This document shows positions 1 through 12,590 of a stretch of 64,000 nt of DNA, piece after piece. Numbering within the stretch: position 1 is the first letter of the stretch; every line of letters starts with the position of its first letter. The stretch comes from Parus major. Its lineage: Eukaryota > Chordata > Aves > Passeriformes > Paridae. A program made the position numbers and the translations under genes. Where the stretch lies: NCBI RefSeq assembly GCF_001522545.3, contig NC_031773.1, positions 26,609,685 to 26,673,684 of the forward strand. The letters are read 5' to 3'. The notes beneath the pieces were generated by a model that saw only the letters and a list, made by a program, of their open reading frames with translations, ran no database searches and was not told the DNA's origin.

Positions 1-1735
1 TATAATTGATGGAAATGTGAAATTATACAGTGACAAAATATTAACTATGAAGGTAAGGGATATTTATACACTACCACATTATGACACTTTCTAGCTACTT
101 AGCATACTAACAATATATTTTCATAACATTCAATATTACAGAAATGTTGAAACTTCTAGAAAAACAATACGGTTTGCACAATTCCTTTCCCTTACAGATG
201 CAAAAGGTTCATGAATAATTTGAATGCAAGTGAGTTCTGAGACTTCTGTCTGAAACAACTCTACATTTCCCTCCAGGACAAAAATGTATTCATAAACTTG
301 TAATTGATTTCTTAACCTGAAGGGAGAGGAAATATCTTTGGGGCACAGTACAGAAAAAAAAAAAATCCAGAATATTACAAGATGCAGTTTGTGTCAAATC
401 ACAAGATTAATTTTTAACATCCACTGGCATGGATATTTTTATTATGAAATTATGGACTTACCTTATAAATTGATTTATAAAACAGAATTCTATAGCTTTC
501 TATGGATAGTTCTTTTGTGCCTCCAGTTATTTTACAGATAAAATTTTACATAAAAATAATACAGATAAAAGATTTTGTGTGCACAAAATACTGTATTTAT
601 TTGAAATATCAAAGTCTCAAGTTATTTCTTTGTCTTCTGTCAATGATTTAATTCTATCTTGCAGCCTTGGCACAGCTTAAAATCCAATAGGATTAGACTA
701 ATTTTACATTTATGATATTCCTCTCATCTGCTTTAATTTACAGAAAAGAATCATTATTAAAGGAAAACATGAAGCTACTGAATTAATAAATAAGTCAGCT
801 ATTCAGTCAGTCTGGCTTCTTAATTTCAGTGACTGAAAATCTAATTTTTGTAGTGTCCCTCAGGTAAATAATACAAAATTCAGCTCTTCATGGCATACAG
901 TTAATGCTTAAACTGCAAGATGATGAGCTTAACTGTCTCATTCTTAGCAGAACAAAACCTCTGTCACAGTATAATGCCCTTCTCTTGCAGAATCATTTGG
1001 GAGCAATGCCAGAAGTATCAGACTAAGGTGACATTGCAGTGAAAGGAGTCAAAAGATGAAGATATTTGCACATCTATATGTTTAGAAATTGCAGAGATGC
1101 AACTATGTGCTGTATCTTCCTTTTATGCTCACGGAATAAAGAAGAGGTGAAGCTGGGGAGAGTGTTGGACCACAGAGCACCTCTGCCCTCTGGACTCCTG
1201 AAATAGGCAGTGGCACCCCAGCAGGACTTGTCCACTATGAAGTCAACTTCCACACACTAATTCCTCATTTTAGTGTGTCCATGTCTAGCTGGATACTCAA
1301 TGGCATGACACATTTTCATGACACAGAAAAAGCACAGGAAGTAGTTATGGAATTGCCTGTGCTAATGCCTTCGATATGGACATCACCTGAGATGCTCCTT
1401 GATCACTTTGCCTGGAAATCCTATTTCCATGGGCAGACAGCCTTGTTAATAATACAAATGGTCCAGTTCCAATTATCTGTTACCACCACTGTTCACAATA
1501 CAAGCACAGAATGCTTCACCCTTACACTGTGCAACATTAGTGCATGTGCACTCTTAGGGCCATCTTACTCCTGCTTGGGGAGCATTTAGGAGATAAATTT
1601 CCTAAAACATGTTGGGCACGCTTCATCCATGCTCCCCAGGAGCAGCTGCAGAGCTGTCCTATGGCACGTTCGTGGCATTAACCTAGTGTATTACGCACAT
1701 GCATGCTAACATTCAAGGAAGAGAGATCAGACTCT
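1..1735. other. Intergenic DNA, no gene seen
   Basis: This AT-rich stretch shows no splice-bounded exon and no recognisable protein family. A 104-codon reading frame at 1275-1589 has no domain signature, no repeats and no neighbouring exon, and I treat it as a chance frame. No RNA gene was recognised. Confidence 0.55.
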
Positions 1736-2028
1736 TTTCTGAGGTAACAAGAGACAGGACCAGACTTAATGGCCTCAAGCTGTGTCAGGGGAGGCTTAGA
1801 TTAGATATCAGAAAAAAGCTTTTTCACTGGAAGACTTGACAGGCATTGGAAGAGGCTGAGGACAGAAGTGGTGGAATCACCACCCCTGGAAGGATTTAAA
1901 GGGCATGTGGATGTGGCAGCTGAGAATATGGTTTACTGGTGAACGTGGTGGTGCTGGATTAATGTTTGAACTTGATGATCTTGGTGGTTGTTTCCAACCT
2001 TAATGTTTCTATGAGTCTATGAGTCCAG
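1736..2028 (+). repeat. CR1 LINE 3' tail fragment
   Basis: The stretch reads like the end of a CR1 retrotransposon in sense orientation. A block about gaggtaacaagagacagga is followed by 'aatggcctcaagctgtgtca' and 'ggggaggcttagattagata', then 'ccctggaaggatttaaaggg', and it ends in 'gatgatcttggtggttgttt' and 'ccaac'. It finishes with the short repeat 'tctatgagtctatgag', typical of a CR1 3' terminus. Many small differences from the remembered family pattern suggest an old 5'-truncated copy. Assignment is from memory of the family, not from a search. Confidence 0.85.
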
Positions 2029-5000
2029 AGCTCTAAGCATTTGACTTGCTGTATGATTGCTTGGCTACAATCTACATGCAAGGGTCATACAATCCAGTAT
2101 TAACTCTTTGTGTGAATGCAAACAAAATAAGCCCAAATGCTAGAATAATGCATTTAACCTCATCATTCACAACAAATGCATTGAACTTCAAGATCTGGTA
2201 CTCACAGTTACTGAACTAAAAAATAAGAACTTTTTTTCTGAGGTTTTTCTCACGTATTTTTTGGGAACAGATAGTTACAGTTAAACACATACCATCTCAG
2301 AATATGAGTCATGTCAAGAAAGGATCAGGAATATGAATTACATTCCCAACAGACTGTAATTTGTATTAAATGTATCAATAAGCAGTGTATTCACATAATG
2401 ACTATGTATTCTCCATGACAAAGTACAATTTTTCCCATTAGTAAGTCAAAAGCTGGAGCTACTCAGCATTAAATCATTTGAGGCCAGACATCTATTAACA
2501 CATTTAGAGACATGGGCAAACATCTCCAATGCACTGTGATAGCTAGCAGATAATTCACTCCTAGTATCTCTTCAAAGGTGATGATACAGATAATAACTAA
2601 ACTCATGAATAAGCTAAGGAATACAAGAACAGTATCTTAAAGCAAAAAATTTTGGTTTAATGTTCACGTAAATGTGTAGACACGAAACAAATTTTTAACG
2701 TTTTGTACCAAAATTAATCTTAAGGTAGTTTCATGGGATTCAATGCACAGCAATAATATTGGAACTAAAAAAAATATATATTTATCCTTTTAGGTAAATA
2801 AAATAGCAGCATCATATATAAAAGTTACATTTGTGATTGAAATCATGGTTCTTGTATTTCAGCTTCATTACTGGTCTACATATGTCACACTGTCCTAAAT
2901 TTATTTTCTTTTAAAACTTATTCTAGGCTATATGATGATTTAATTTTGAAAATAGTGATGATATTGATGATCACGATGATGGAAATGATAGCATGATGAC
3001 AAGAATAGATAGATAGATAGAAATAGAAATAGATAGAAATAGAAATAGATAGAAATGATGACAAGAATATGACATCTTTCCTGGGTCTTAGTATTTGTTA
3101 CTACATCAATTGTCTTGAAAAGTAGTCACTGGCATGTAAGGAGATGTCTTTCTAGTTATACCCACCTCCCCAGCCATAATTTCCAGAAGTCTTCAAATTC
3201 AAATGTTCTTGTTTGGCATTTTTTTAAATTTCTTCCCCATATGGCAATGTAATGTTTCCTCCATGAAGACCTACTGATTCCTCCATTGTTTACTCATAAT
3301 TCAGAAGACTTGTAGCTAAAATCTAGACAACACACAATTCTAACAACTTTTGGTATACTGAAATGGATACAAGAAACACAAATCCAAAATTCTGAAGATC
3401 GTTCTAAGTGTGAGCCATGATATAAGAAATCTCCTGATGAATACAATAGAACTTTAATCAGTTTGTTGTCTAGGACAACATTTGGATGGAAAGGCAAGAA
3501 GCCTTTTTCTTAGAGTTTCATTGCCCCCAAAGTTCATTACAGAGGTGGATGATATAACTTAGTTAAATTATTTGCTACACCCTATGGGCAGAAAGGGTAT
3601 GCTTTGCTCTCTGCATCAGCAGAAAAGGATGCATGAGGGAATAGGTATGGCTGCTTACTTTCACTCAAAGCCTATTCTTTGTTTTTCTCCTAAAGAGTGA
3701 AGTGCAAATTAATAAAAATTTTATGGAGAGGTTGTAAAAATACCCAGAATCTGCCCCCTTAATGAGTTGACATTCAGAAAGTCCTCGAGTGGCAATAAAA
3801 GGAGCATCATATAAGCCCAAGGAAAAGACACAGCTTCTCCTTTTGTTTCCGAGAAATAAGTGAAGACAACCTTGGCTACCTTCACAAGAGATTAAGGTGG
3901 CTAGAGTTGGGGAAATATGATGCAAATGATGAAATTCTACCTGGGACCAGGAGGGCAGAGAGGGACCTGCTGCTGACACACCTGGGGCTGAAGAGGTATG
4001 ATTTGGAATGGCAATCAGAGTTTTGATCTGGTAGGATAGGTTACATCAGTTTTGATTTCTGATTTTCTAACAGCATTTTAAATTCAAATCTATATGAATC
4101 AGCTATGGATCATCATAAATAGATCCTTGGAAGAGAATAAATTATTTGTGGCTGCATTACCACAAGTAACACAATTCTCATTTGAACTGTTTGCAATCCT
4201 GTTTTGCTGCTGTATGAACAATCTGTTTCATAATCATGGATGTTTCCTGTAGATAGCCAAGGCATTCAGACCCAAATCTGTACCTTATGAAGTCAGAAAA
4301 TAACCTTCTTTCTTTTTTTTTTCTACTCCAAGGAATCCAACCCAAACTGAATTTGCCTAAAAGAACTGATTAGCTGGGTCATCCTGCTCTGCCTTTGTCA
4401 GTTCATGACACCCTTAAGCCAAATGTAGCTAACATTCACAACCTCTTGAGGATACTTTTATCCTGCTCCTGTGTTTGACAGCCAGAGAACACAGCCCTGT
4501 TTGCCTCACAGAATAAACGCTGCCATTCCAACTTGTGTCTCCACATCACTCTGCCAGTCTTCCCCTGACAACGCAGACACAGGAGAGGATTATTTGACTC
4601 GATAACCAGCTTCTCTTGTCAGAACTAAATTATCAAAGTGAAGTTGTCAGAATAGCAGTTTGGCACCATCTTTAAAACTTCTCAGCATTATTTCAATGCA
4701 AGATAAAAAAGATTATCACGCAACACTTCAGTATTCACCGTTTATAAGAATGTGAACTGGGACTGGCTATGAAAATACACAAGCAATTCTGCAGATTAAA
4801 AGAATTATCAAAATATACTGTTAAGAATGCAAAACACACTGGGATTTTCTTTTCATTCTACTAAGTTGTTTCTGTAGTTTCTTTTTTCTGTAGTAAATCT
4901 TTACAGAGTTGATAGATTACATTGTCTTTGGTTCTTCTTATCTGTACTGCAAAATATAAACTACTAATTTTTAAGCAAGAATCTAATTCCTTTTAATGAA

Positions 5001-7011
5001 CTGTGCCTTTCTCAAGTAGTAACAAAACCATGGAAAGTAAAAAAAAATCTCCACCCAGATAACCAGAAAGCGTATCACAGTGCCAGCATCAACAACATAG
5101 TAATTCATTTCAAGACTGGGAACACTAGGTATTTTTCTACTCAGAATTTATTTGTGTGAGAAAACAGAATCTAGGCTTTGATGAGAAAGGCTTTCATCTG
5201 ATAACTGGATTTTTTTTTTTCATTTTTATGGGCTTCCACAGTGCCCCTGGGGACTCATACGTTTGAGTTAGTGATTCTCCCACATATAGAATAAACACCT
5301 TGGCCAGACTACAGTTGTGCTAAAGTCAACCCTCTCTTTTAATGAGATACTGTAGTACCTGTTGGAAATCTGAGTGTAGTGAATTGAAAAATGTATAGTT
5401 CAGAGGAAGACTCAAAACAAAGTAAAACAAGGGCACAAAATGCTCAAACTACAATTTCCAAGAACACTGATGGATAATTTTACAAATTTCCCATTCCTGT
5501 CTGGCTCTAATACCAGTCTATCCCAATATCGGTCTACCTTTACCCACCTTCTTCCTCTTCCTAACAGCCAGAGACCTATCCTTGTAGGCTGGGCTGGGGC
5601 ACAAGCTTTTCCCATTATAAAGAACAGCAATATTTGGTTCTTGTCCTTATCTGGTCTAACTATACAGAGAATAGAAATCACAGAATATGCAGTCATAGCA
5701 GCATAAATTAACTTGATGTGTAACTATTCACTCTACAGCAGAATTTGTCACAATGTGATCAGTATTTAGTTTAAATCAATATTTCTTTGACTACAATTTA
5801 AAGACTATTAAAACCCCACAATTGTATAGCTTTTCTATTGACATTTGAGACTGCTAGCCCTCAGAAAACTGAAATGTGATGAAGCACAGTACAATGTAGA
5901 CAGATTACATGTCACCAGACGTAAGTGCCACAAAAAGTCCCTAGGAATGCAGATCCATTCTCACTTGAAAGAGCCTTGCTGATATTCCTTCCATATTCCT
6001 CTGATCAGATTGCAGACACTGAAAGGAAATAAATAGCTACCTGTATGTAACACCCACAAAACAGCAACCAAATGGCATTTGAGATAAAAATATGCAGATT
6101 TATTTTTACAACAAAGGGAAACATTTGAATTTGAAACTAAAGGGGAACTAAGGAATAGAATAATAATTGTTTCTCTGCCTATAAATCCCATGCTAGAACA
6201 AATGAATGCCAAATGGCAGTGTACACCCTTAGCACCCACTTTTATTTAGAGTATGTATATGTGTGTGTATGTGGGGCGTGCATAGCTGTGCAGTTAACTG
6301 TTTTCACATCAGGAAATGCATGGAAAATCAAATTCCATGGTGTGAAGTGAAAAAACCTGAACTGCTGCTATGCTGCTGACACCTGTGATCCACAATGGAA
6401 CTTTAAACTGAAGTAAGGGTTCAATGTCACAAGCACATCAAATCATTTTATTTTTTTTTAATTATATTAAGCTGCTTGGCATTTTATAAATGTATATAAA
6501 GAGTTAATTTCAACAAAGTGCTAGTAAGAGCTGACAAAAGCTTTTTCCGACTTTGTGCTGCCTTCTCAAGATTTGTCACTGTACCCCAATCACACCAGAA
6601 TGATGAACAATTCATGGTTCACTCTGAAAACATATTCAAGTTTAATTATATCAGGTTCCTTTTCAACTGTGTTTCAATTTGCTGGGCCAGTAGTAATAAA
6701 ATTTTACCACTTAGAAATCCAAAATCACAGATGGGGAAGTACTTTGGGACACAAAACATCTAAGATACTTTTATGTATCTTTGTCAGTCTTACAGGAATT
6801 AATTCTGATAAGACAGAGGTGATCGAAGCACTAAGTCAGGCTTGCACAACACAGAAACTTCCTGTATACGCTACAGAACTGCAGAGAAATCTATTTTTAC
6901 AACAAAAACCAATTTTTCAGCTTTCTTATCCACAAAATAAGGGATGGTGGTAAAATATTAGTGTCTTTTGAACAGAGGGAATGCAACAGAACAACAAAAA
7001 GCTCTCAGCAT
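2029..7011. other. Intergenic DNA downstream of the V2-type receptor
   Basis: No exon is recognised. The part nearest 7012 should include the 3' UTR of the minus-strand receptor gene. On that strand, AATAAA-type signals appear as TTTATT at 6241-6246 and near 6446-6452, but which is used cannot be told. A small GATA microsatellite lies at about 3000-3060. Reading frames of 81-132 codons at 6518-6953 show no family signature. Confidence 0.5.
2996..3070. repeat. GATA / GATAGAAATAGAAATA microsatellite
   Basis: Tandem gatagatagatagaaatagaaatagat-type units occupy this stretch. The phrase 'gatgacaagaata' occurs at both edges (2996 and 3056), so the array seems to have grown between two copies of a flanking word. 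This is simple-sequence DNA with no coding capacity. Confidence 0.85.
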
Positions 7012-7211
7012 TTATGCAGAAGTACTGTTTTCCTCAGGGTCCCTGTCTACGAGATGAATGCTCCCTGTGAACACCGATTCCTCTTGAGCCGAGGTATTCT
7101 CCAGCTGCTTATTTGTGCAATATGGAATCTGGCCACAGAAATACATGTAAATCCATGGGTTGGCACAACTATTCAGATTGCCAAGGAGCATTATAATGGT
7201 GAATGCCGAAC
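7012..7211 (-). CDS. AVPR2: V2-type receptor coding exon 2 (TM7 and C-tail)
   Basis: The exon completes Gly306 and encodes residues 307-371, followed by a stop codon at 7014-7012. It carries the NANPWIY-type TM7 motif as NSCANPWIY (319-327). The roughly 44-residue cytoplasmic tail has Cys331 and Cys337 as possible palmitoylation sites, and Ser/Thr at the end (ENSTSA) suited to kinase phosphorylation. The acidic, Ser/Thr-ended tail is like that of other V2 receptors. Confidence 0.9.
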
Positions 7212-9167
7212 CTAGAACAAAACAGTTAAAGGAATAAGAGACTAAATAAAACACTCTTACAAATAAGTCACATTTTACAGTCTGCTGCATCTATTCATAT
7301 ATTAAAGCTAATCTAATAATAGGAAATTGCCATTTCAATGTAATTTTCAGTGGCTGAAGCTATAAAACACACTATATTGTTTGCATCCAGAGTTAAATAG
7401 TTTCATAGAGCTCTTTCTTATGGAGTTGCATTAATTTTAAAAGCAATTTCTAAGCTGTTAAACAAACAAGTACAGATATCTATTTTGACATAAATGTATG
7501 TAAAATAAGACTCAAATTCACACTGACAGGAAGAATTCTTAAAACAAAGTTCAGAAACTACTGCTTTTAATAGGGCAGGACTACTATATTTTTTCCTTTT
7601 TTTTCCCTCTTTATTTAGAATAGGTGAATTTAAAGTCACATATAGAGTCTGTCTAACTTGTCTAACAAGCAGGCAAAAGCATAAGTTTGACAAGACTATT
7701 CTTGTTTACAGCATGGTGTTTGATAACTCTCAGGCTTGCTTTTTTTCTTTATAAGCAGCTGGTTGACAACTTTTGGTTATTTCATAGTGTACTACAGAGA
7801 TTTCATTAATATGATTTCAATATTAAAAGAAAAAAATCAGATGTCTTATAACATCACTGTTCCACACAGTAAATAAGAAATAATTTTATTACTTTGAATA
7901 GTCACTTTTTTTTTCACCTCAAGAAATACTTCTGCTATAATATCTAAAACCTCTAAAAATCTGAGGCTTTGCTGAAGCACATGATGCTTTTCTCCATGCT
8001 GTTCATCAATCTTTAAATTGTTAATCCCTCAAGGTACACACACAAAATAGACACATGTTGTTTTGAACACAGGAAGTTTCCTGTGCCTAATTAAACACAG
8101 CAGATAACCACTCCAGGTATTTCTTTTTAATCCTCCTCAAATGACCACACGTAACCTTTACACAAAAGCAAAATACAAGCATAAAGCACTCGGCAGCAGT
8201 GTGCTAGCCTGCTCTGCAGCTGTGTCTGAGGAAGGAGAGAGAGCATCTTACCTTCGGTCAGGATGCTGGGGAACCACACGGACCACAGCTGCGCAATGAA
8301 GAAAGGGGACCAGCAGAAAACATATGCAACAACTGTCACCACTGTCATTTTTACTGTCTTGATCATAGCCTTTGAAATACAGTTCACACTGCTTGCTCGG
8401 GATGGCAGGACTTGATTCTGATTTGTTGCTTCACATTCATTCTGTTTTTTCACATTTATATTTCTTCTGATTATTTTGCAAATCTTGACCTGGCATGTGA
8501 TAAGGATTGCTGAGGGAATGAAGAATATAACTACAAAAATCCAAGTCACATATGCCCTTGGGCCCCAAGGCTGAATAAATTCACCCCAACATTCAAAGAC
8601 ACCTGGAGATATTTCAGTCTTAGAAAAGATAAATACCTGTGGTAGGCTAAGAATCAGTGCTATGGACCAGCTGGTGCAAATGGGGATGTTCCAGAGAGCT
8701 CTCTTCTTTTGAAAAGTGACCATAGGGTAGCAAACAGCTTGATATCTGTCCACTGTCATGACCACTATCATATAAGTAGAGGCAAACATGCCCAGCAATT
8801 GTAGATACTTGATAATTCTGCACAAGAAATCTGGCCCTATGAAAACATCTGTAATATCCCATATGAGTTGAGGCAGCACTTGGAAAAAGGCTACCACTAA
8901 GTCAGCAATGCTGAGGTGAAGCATGAACACATACATCCTAGACAGCTTCTTTCTTCTTCGCCACAGCACCAGTATGAGAATGAAATTGCCCACAGACGCT
9001 GTCAGAAATATGACCCCCAGTACAGCAATCTCTACTTGAGCTAATTGCTCATCTCTTTCTGGTCTTCCAATAGGATCTGACTGATTTGTCAAACTCAGGA
9101 AACTGTAGGGAGGAGGACTCTCGGTCTGATGTGTGTTATCCTGCATAGGAAATGAAAAATTCTTCAT
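7012..9167 (-). CDS. AVPR2: V2-type vasotocin/vasopressin receptor (complete, 2 exons)
   Basis: This is a class A G-protein-coupled receptor for the neurohypophysial hormone vasotocin, acting at the plasma membrane; V2-type receptors usually signal through Gs and cAMP. Exons 9167-8252 and 7211-7012 join in frame to 371 residues. Visible landmarks: N-glycosylation sequons NFS (residue 3) and NQS (28); TM2 block FQVLPQ (95-100); Cys116 and Cys193, the probable disulphide pair; DRY at 140-142; the family's second loop with CW and FIQPWG-RAYVTWI (193-210); FCWSPFF in TM6; and NSCANPWIY (319-327) in TM7. The residues around LPQLIWD, CQVKICKII and ISKAMIKTVKMT look closer to V2 than to V1a, V1b or oxytocin receptors. 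Bird naming varies: the avian V2-type receptor has been called VT1 and may be a V2B/V2C paralogue rather than the strict orthologue of mammalian AVPR2. The family is near certain; the exact paralogue is less so. Confidence 0.93.
7212..8251 (-). other. AVPR2: Receptor intron (between TM6 and TM7)
   Basis: This 1,040-base intron has a gtaaga donor and a ctgttttgttctag acceptor. It splits a glycine codon (G|GT) just before TM7, the intron position shared by vasopressin and oxytocin receptors. No other gene is seen inside it. Confidence 0.88.
8252..9167 (-). CDS. AVPR2: V2-type receptor coding exon 1 (N-terminus to TM6)
   Basis: The exon encodes residues 1-305 plus one base of codon 306. The ATG at 9167-9165 has A at -3. 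It gives a 44-residue extracellular tail ahead of TM1, the usual length for the family. The exon ends GAAG before a consensus donor gtaaga at 8251-8246. Reading through the donor gives a frame that stops at 8127 and lacks TM7, so the splice is required. Confidence 0.93.
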
Positions 9168-9262
9168 AATGCACAGAAGCTACTCACAGTAGCTGCCACT
9201 TGCGACTCAGGTTGACAGCTGTGAAGCACTGGCTGGCAAACAAACCAGCCTGTGTTCGAGTT

Positions 9263-9295
9263 TCAGGATATCTTCAAGCAAATCTTCCTGCTCAT
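9263..9295 (-). other. Short upstream ORF in the receptor 5' UTR
   Basis: An ATG at 9295-9293 opens a 10-codon frame that closes with TGA at 9265-9263, about 95 bases before the receptor start. It would lie inside the leader if transcription starts near 9335, as the TATA box suggests. It may dampen translation. No conservation evidence is available here. Confidence 0.4.
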
Positions 9296-9359
9296 GCGAA
9301 CTAAAGCAGTGGTACTTGGATCCTGACAAAATTCTGTCTCTTGCTGGCATGCAAAAAGG

Positions 9360-9371
9360 CTTTATATAGGC
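9360..9371 (-). promoter_or_regulatory. Probable TATA box of the V2-type receptor gene
   Basis: Read on the minus strand, the sequence is agcctatataaagcc, a strong TATAAA element about 195 bases upstream of the receptor start codon. Transcription would begin about 25-30 bases further on, near 9335, giving a leader of about 165 bases. A second AT-rich run on the same strand near 9465-9480 is a weaker candidate. Confidence 0.55.
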
Positions 9372-9959
9372 TCCCAGCAGACAGAGCCTTATGTAACTGC
9401 AGAGCCCTCGGGTAGGCTGCAGGGACAGCAGCCAATGGCAGACCGAGACACACAATTGGGGGAAATATATAAATAAAAGGCAAACTTCAGAGGCTCAACG
9501 TGATTCAATTACTCACTTCAGTCATAACCCAAACTTGTAAATAGCTGTGGCCAGACCCAAATGACCTTACTCGGGAGAGTTCTTGCAAAATTTTTTCTAC
9601 GCAAACCAGAAGAGCAAACTTCAGGAGAAGCAGGAGGAAGGTTTATACGTAGATAAAATTGGGTCCCTGAGCTCAAGCACATCATAACTGCAACCTCCAG
9701 GCTCCTGGGGCATGACCACATCCTAAATGAAGCACTGACAAAGAAATGCATTTTTCCATAACCCTTTTTTTTCCTTCTTCGCTTCTTTGGAGTCACCTGG
9801 TTATCAAATAAAAAGAAAAAATATTTGTACTGCCCTAAAAATAATATTTTTATTTCAAGAAAGGGTCAAGAGTCAGAGGTTTTTTCTCAGCAAAATGAAA
9901 AATAGCACATGTGAAATAAATTACTTTTATTGGGACTTTGAGTCTACTGAGAATTTAAT

Positions 9960-9982
9960 AAAAAAAAAAAAAAAAAAAAAAA
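9960..9982. repeat. Poly-A tract
   Basis: A run of about 22 adenines. It could be a decayed retroposon tail or simple slippage. No recognisable element body precedes it on the plus strand. Confidence 0.9.
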
Positions 9983-11522
9983 GAAGTGAAAATTCAGTGG
10001 CAAATCCAACTGAGGAAAAGGTCTATATGATGAGACAATATCCAAAGGTCTCTATTCTACTATAGTGCTAAAGCCTGCAAGGTAATTTTTCGGTATCTAA
10101 ACATTTTCATTTTTGTGGAGTAAATTGTGTCATGAACACAGGAAATTAATTTTTCTTCAACTTTCCAATATGACTTTTGCATAATCTTAGTGGCAGATAA
10201 TAAGAATAGAAAATTTAAACTGATTTCATTTTTTCTTTATCTCTAAGCCTATCCTCTTAATCACAAGAGAGATTTAATAGAATTGATTAGTTTAATAGGA
10301 AAAATAACAGATATTTGTATGCAATTTTACTTGAAGCTAGCACACTCATATCCTTCTGGTTACAGTCAGGAGACTGGTAATTTGCAGTCTTTCTGAAGAG
10401 GAAACCAGTAAGGCAAAAAGCAAAATCCATGCTGCATATATAGTACATAATACTGCACCTAAGCTGATTAATCACTGTGATCACAGCTATATTATAAGAC
10501 CAGGTCAGGAAGCTCATAGACAGGCACTTCTTTGCCACTAAAGGTTTTCATGTACCAACAAACAGGTGAAGGGAAAAATTCATAAACAGGATGCTGAAGT
10601 AGACTACAAAAGTTTATAAAACCTACATCACCTCTTTTCTCTCCCTCTTTCCCCCTTATCTGCCACTATGCAATGGATGTTAATAGCTCACGGAAGGGTA
10701 AGACTGTGAGAACAGACAACAGGGAAGCTGAACAATTTTGGGAAACTTTTCCATTGACAGCAGCTGTATGTATCCCTAATCTAGACTTGGCTGAACACTG
10801 CTGCAGCTGCCTGAGTCTACAAAAGCTTTTCTCTAAGACTGTGTTGCAAAGAGTATGAATCACAACAATTTAATCTAATATACCTGATATTTTTTTTTCC
10901 TAAATTAAGGCCTATTTGTAGGAAGCTTGGATTCCTGAGGTTCTTTTCCTTTAGTTTTCCCCCTCAATTTGGAATCTATCTCAATTAGTGGGAAATAGGC
11001 ATAACAAGACCATAAGGGAACAAATGCATTTGCCTTAACCTTCACTCTCCCTTCACCCAGCAACTTGCTGAAGAGTAATTAATTGGCTACAAATAATAAA
11101 ACCCTGGAAATTCTGCTGATGGGAAACACTGCACTGGAGAGCAGCTGGGTTGATCTCAGGTTCTGTCTTCTGATGAAGACTAAGTTTCAAGTGTGTGCTC
11201 CATAATCATTTACTTTGACCATTTTCATTCTACAACTTAAAAAGCCAAGTGGAACCTTTAATTCTTCCAGCAAGGTATGATGTAAACACGTACATCTTGG
11301 CAGAGCTAGGATTAAGTGGGTTAAAACAGGAACATGTTGAAGAGAACATAAATTCAGGGTCAGGCATGGAAGATAAACATAAATTCGTATTTCATTATTA
11401 TATTTCAATATCAAGAAATTATATGCAAAAATCTCAGTATATGCAACAGGAGTCAATTCTGGGATACTGCTGGAAGATTAACCAGAATATCATACCTATT
11501 TGGATGATTTTTTCATACCTAT

Positions 11523-11605
11523 GAAATTTATATTTATTTTATTTATTTTATTTATAATTTATTTATATATGTATAAATTTTTAGTTATTTTATTTATGAA
11601 ATTTT
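11523..11605. repeat. TTTAT-rich low-complexity array
   Basis: Imperfect tandem tttat and tttatttatt units, interrupted by tatatatgtataaa. Simple-sequence DNA. Confidence 0.85.
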
Positions 11606-12284
11606 ATACTATGCATAAGGTATGGATAGATATATATTTCAGGAAAATGTGTCTTATCAGCTATACCTAGAAGGTCCAACAAGACCCCTAGGAACACACA
11701 ACTCTTCCTCAGTGTACACATGCACACAGCACACAGTGTCTGGGCAACAGCCCAGGTGTCAGACCAGCATGTGGGCACAGTCTAAAGGGCAAGTACTCTG
11801 TGAAACAAGTAGCCTTCACTACGTTTATAAAAAGGGTGGTGGCCCTCCCTGTACAAATTGTCCTAGTGATCTAAGACTCTATTCCATCTTGCATATAATC
11901 ACTTCAGTATATGTTAATGGTTTCATAACTTTATAATTGTGCCCTTTCAATCTTTTTCATCCATGCAAGCAGATAGTCAGGATAATGTTAAATTGAAATT
12001 TAATCCACTCTGGGAATATAACTTGCTGAAAAAAGAAAATTAACAGATGAAAATGTGTAAGTAGCCTTAGCTCTTATTTTATGCCAATATAATGTCGTCC
12101 CATTACCCAGCTTTGCTTTATTCCAAACTGCATCTGTCCAAGTTAGAATCTTTTCCTAAATTATTGTAATTAAATTCTGCTGAACTTCTCAGTGGACTTT
12201 CATCTAATCTTTGTTAGTTAGCTAAAGGGAGTGATTCAGCTCACAGATTAATACTCCAATTTAGCTATCTGCTCTGAATTTCAG

Positions 12285-12590
12285 AATCACACAGCTGCTC
12301 AGGGCAGACACAACACAGAATTCAGAGCACTTTACACAGGGTTTGTCCAGTCAGGTCTTGAAAACCATCAAGAGCTTAGAATTCCAAACCTCCCTGGGTA
12401 ACTGGTTACAAATGCTTATTTTCATTGTGAAAAAGTTTTCCTTATGTGTCAACAGACCCTCCCCATCTCTCATATTTCTGGCACGACTTAAGTAAAAGCC
12501 CAGCTTGGACCTCTTGCCAGCATCCTCCTAGGCACTGCAGGGCCACTGTTAGTGCCTCTCCAGGCTGAGCAAGATACATTGAGAGCATTA
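12285..12590 (-). repeat. CR1 LINE 3' fragment, reverse orientation
   Basis: Read on the plus strand this looks like a reverse-complemented CR1 tail. It starts 'cagaatcacacagctg', then has 'tccctgggtaactggttaca', 'gtgaaaaagttttccttatg', and later a block about small sub-repeats ending 'ctccaggctgagcaa'. The order of these phrases matches an inverted CR1 3' region. Divergence is high. Judged from memory of the family. Confidence 0.72.

Larger units (their letters stand above)
9480..12284. other. Intergenic DNA, no gene seen
   Basis: This AT-rich stretch contains a poly-A run of about 22 at 9960-9982 and a TTTAT-rich simple repeat at 11523-11600. Reading frames of 60-104 codons occur on both strands but share no family signature, and several overlap each other antisense. 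No RNA gene was recognised. Confidence 0.5.

Noticed and set aside
1275..1589. 104-codon frame
   Set aside because: No domain, no flanking splice sites that make sense, and no repeat of the frame elsewhere; likely chance.
6518..6953. 81- and 132-codon overlapping frames
   Set aside because: They overlap in different frames in AT-rich DNA near the likely receptor 3' UTR and show no family signature.
8127..8251. Receptor frame continuing to 8127 (346 codons)
   Set aside because: This reads into the intron and loses TM7; the spliced exon at 7012-7211 supplies the family's TM7 motif in frame.
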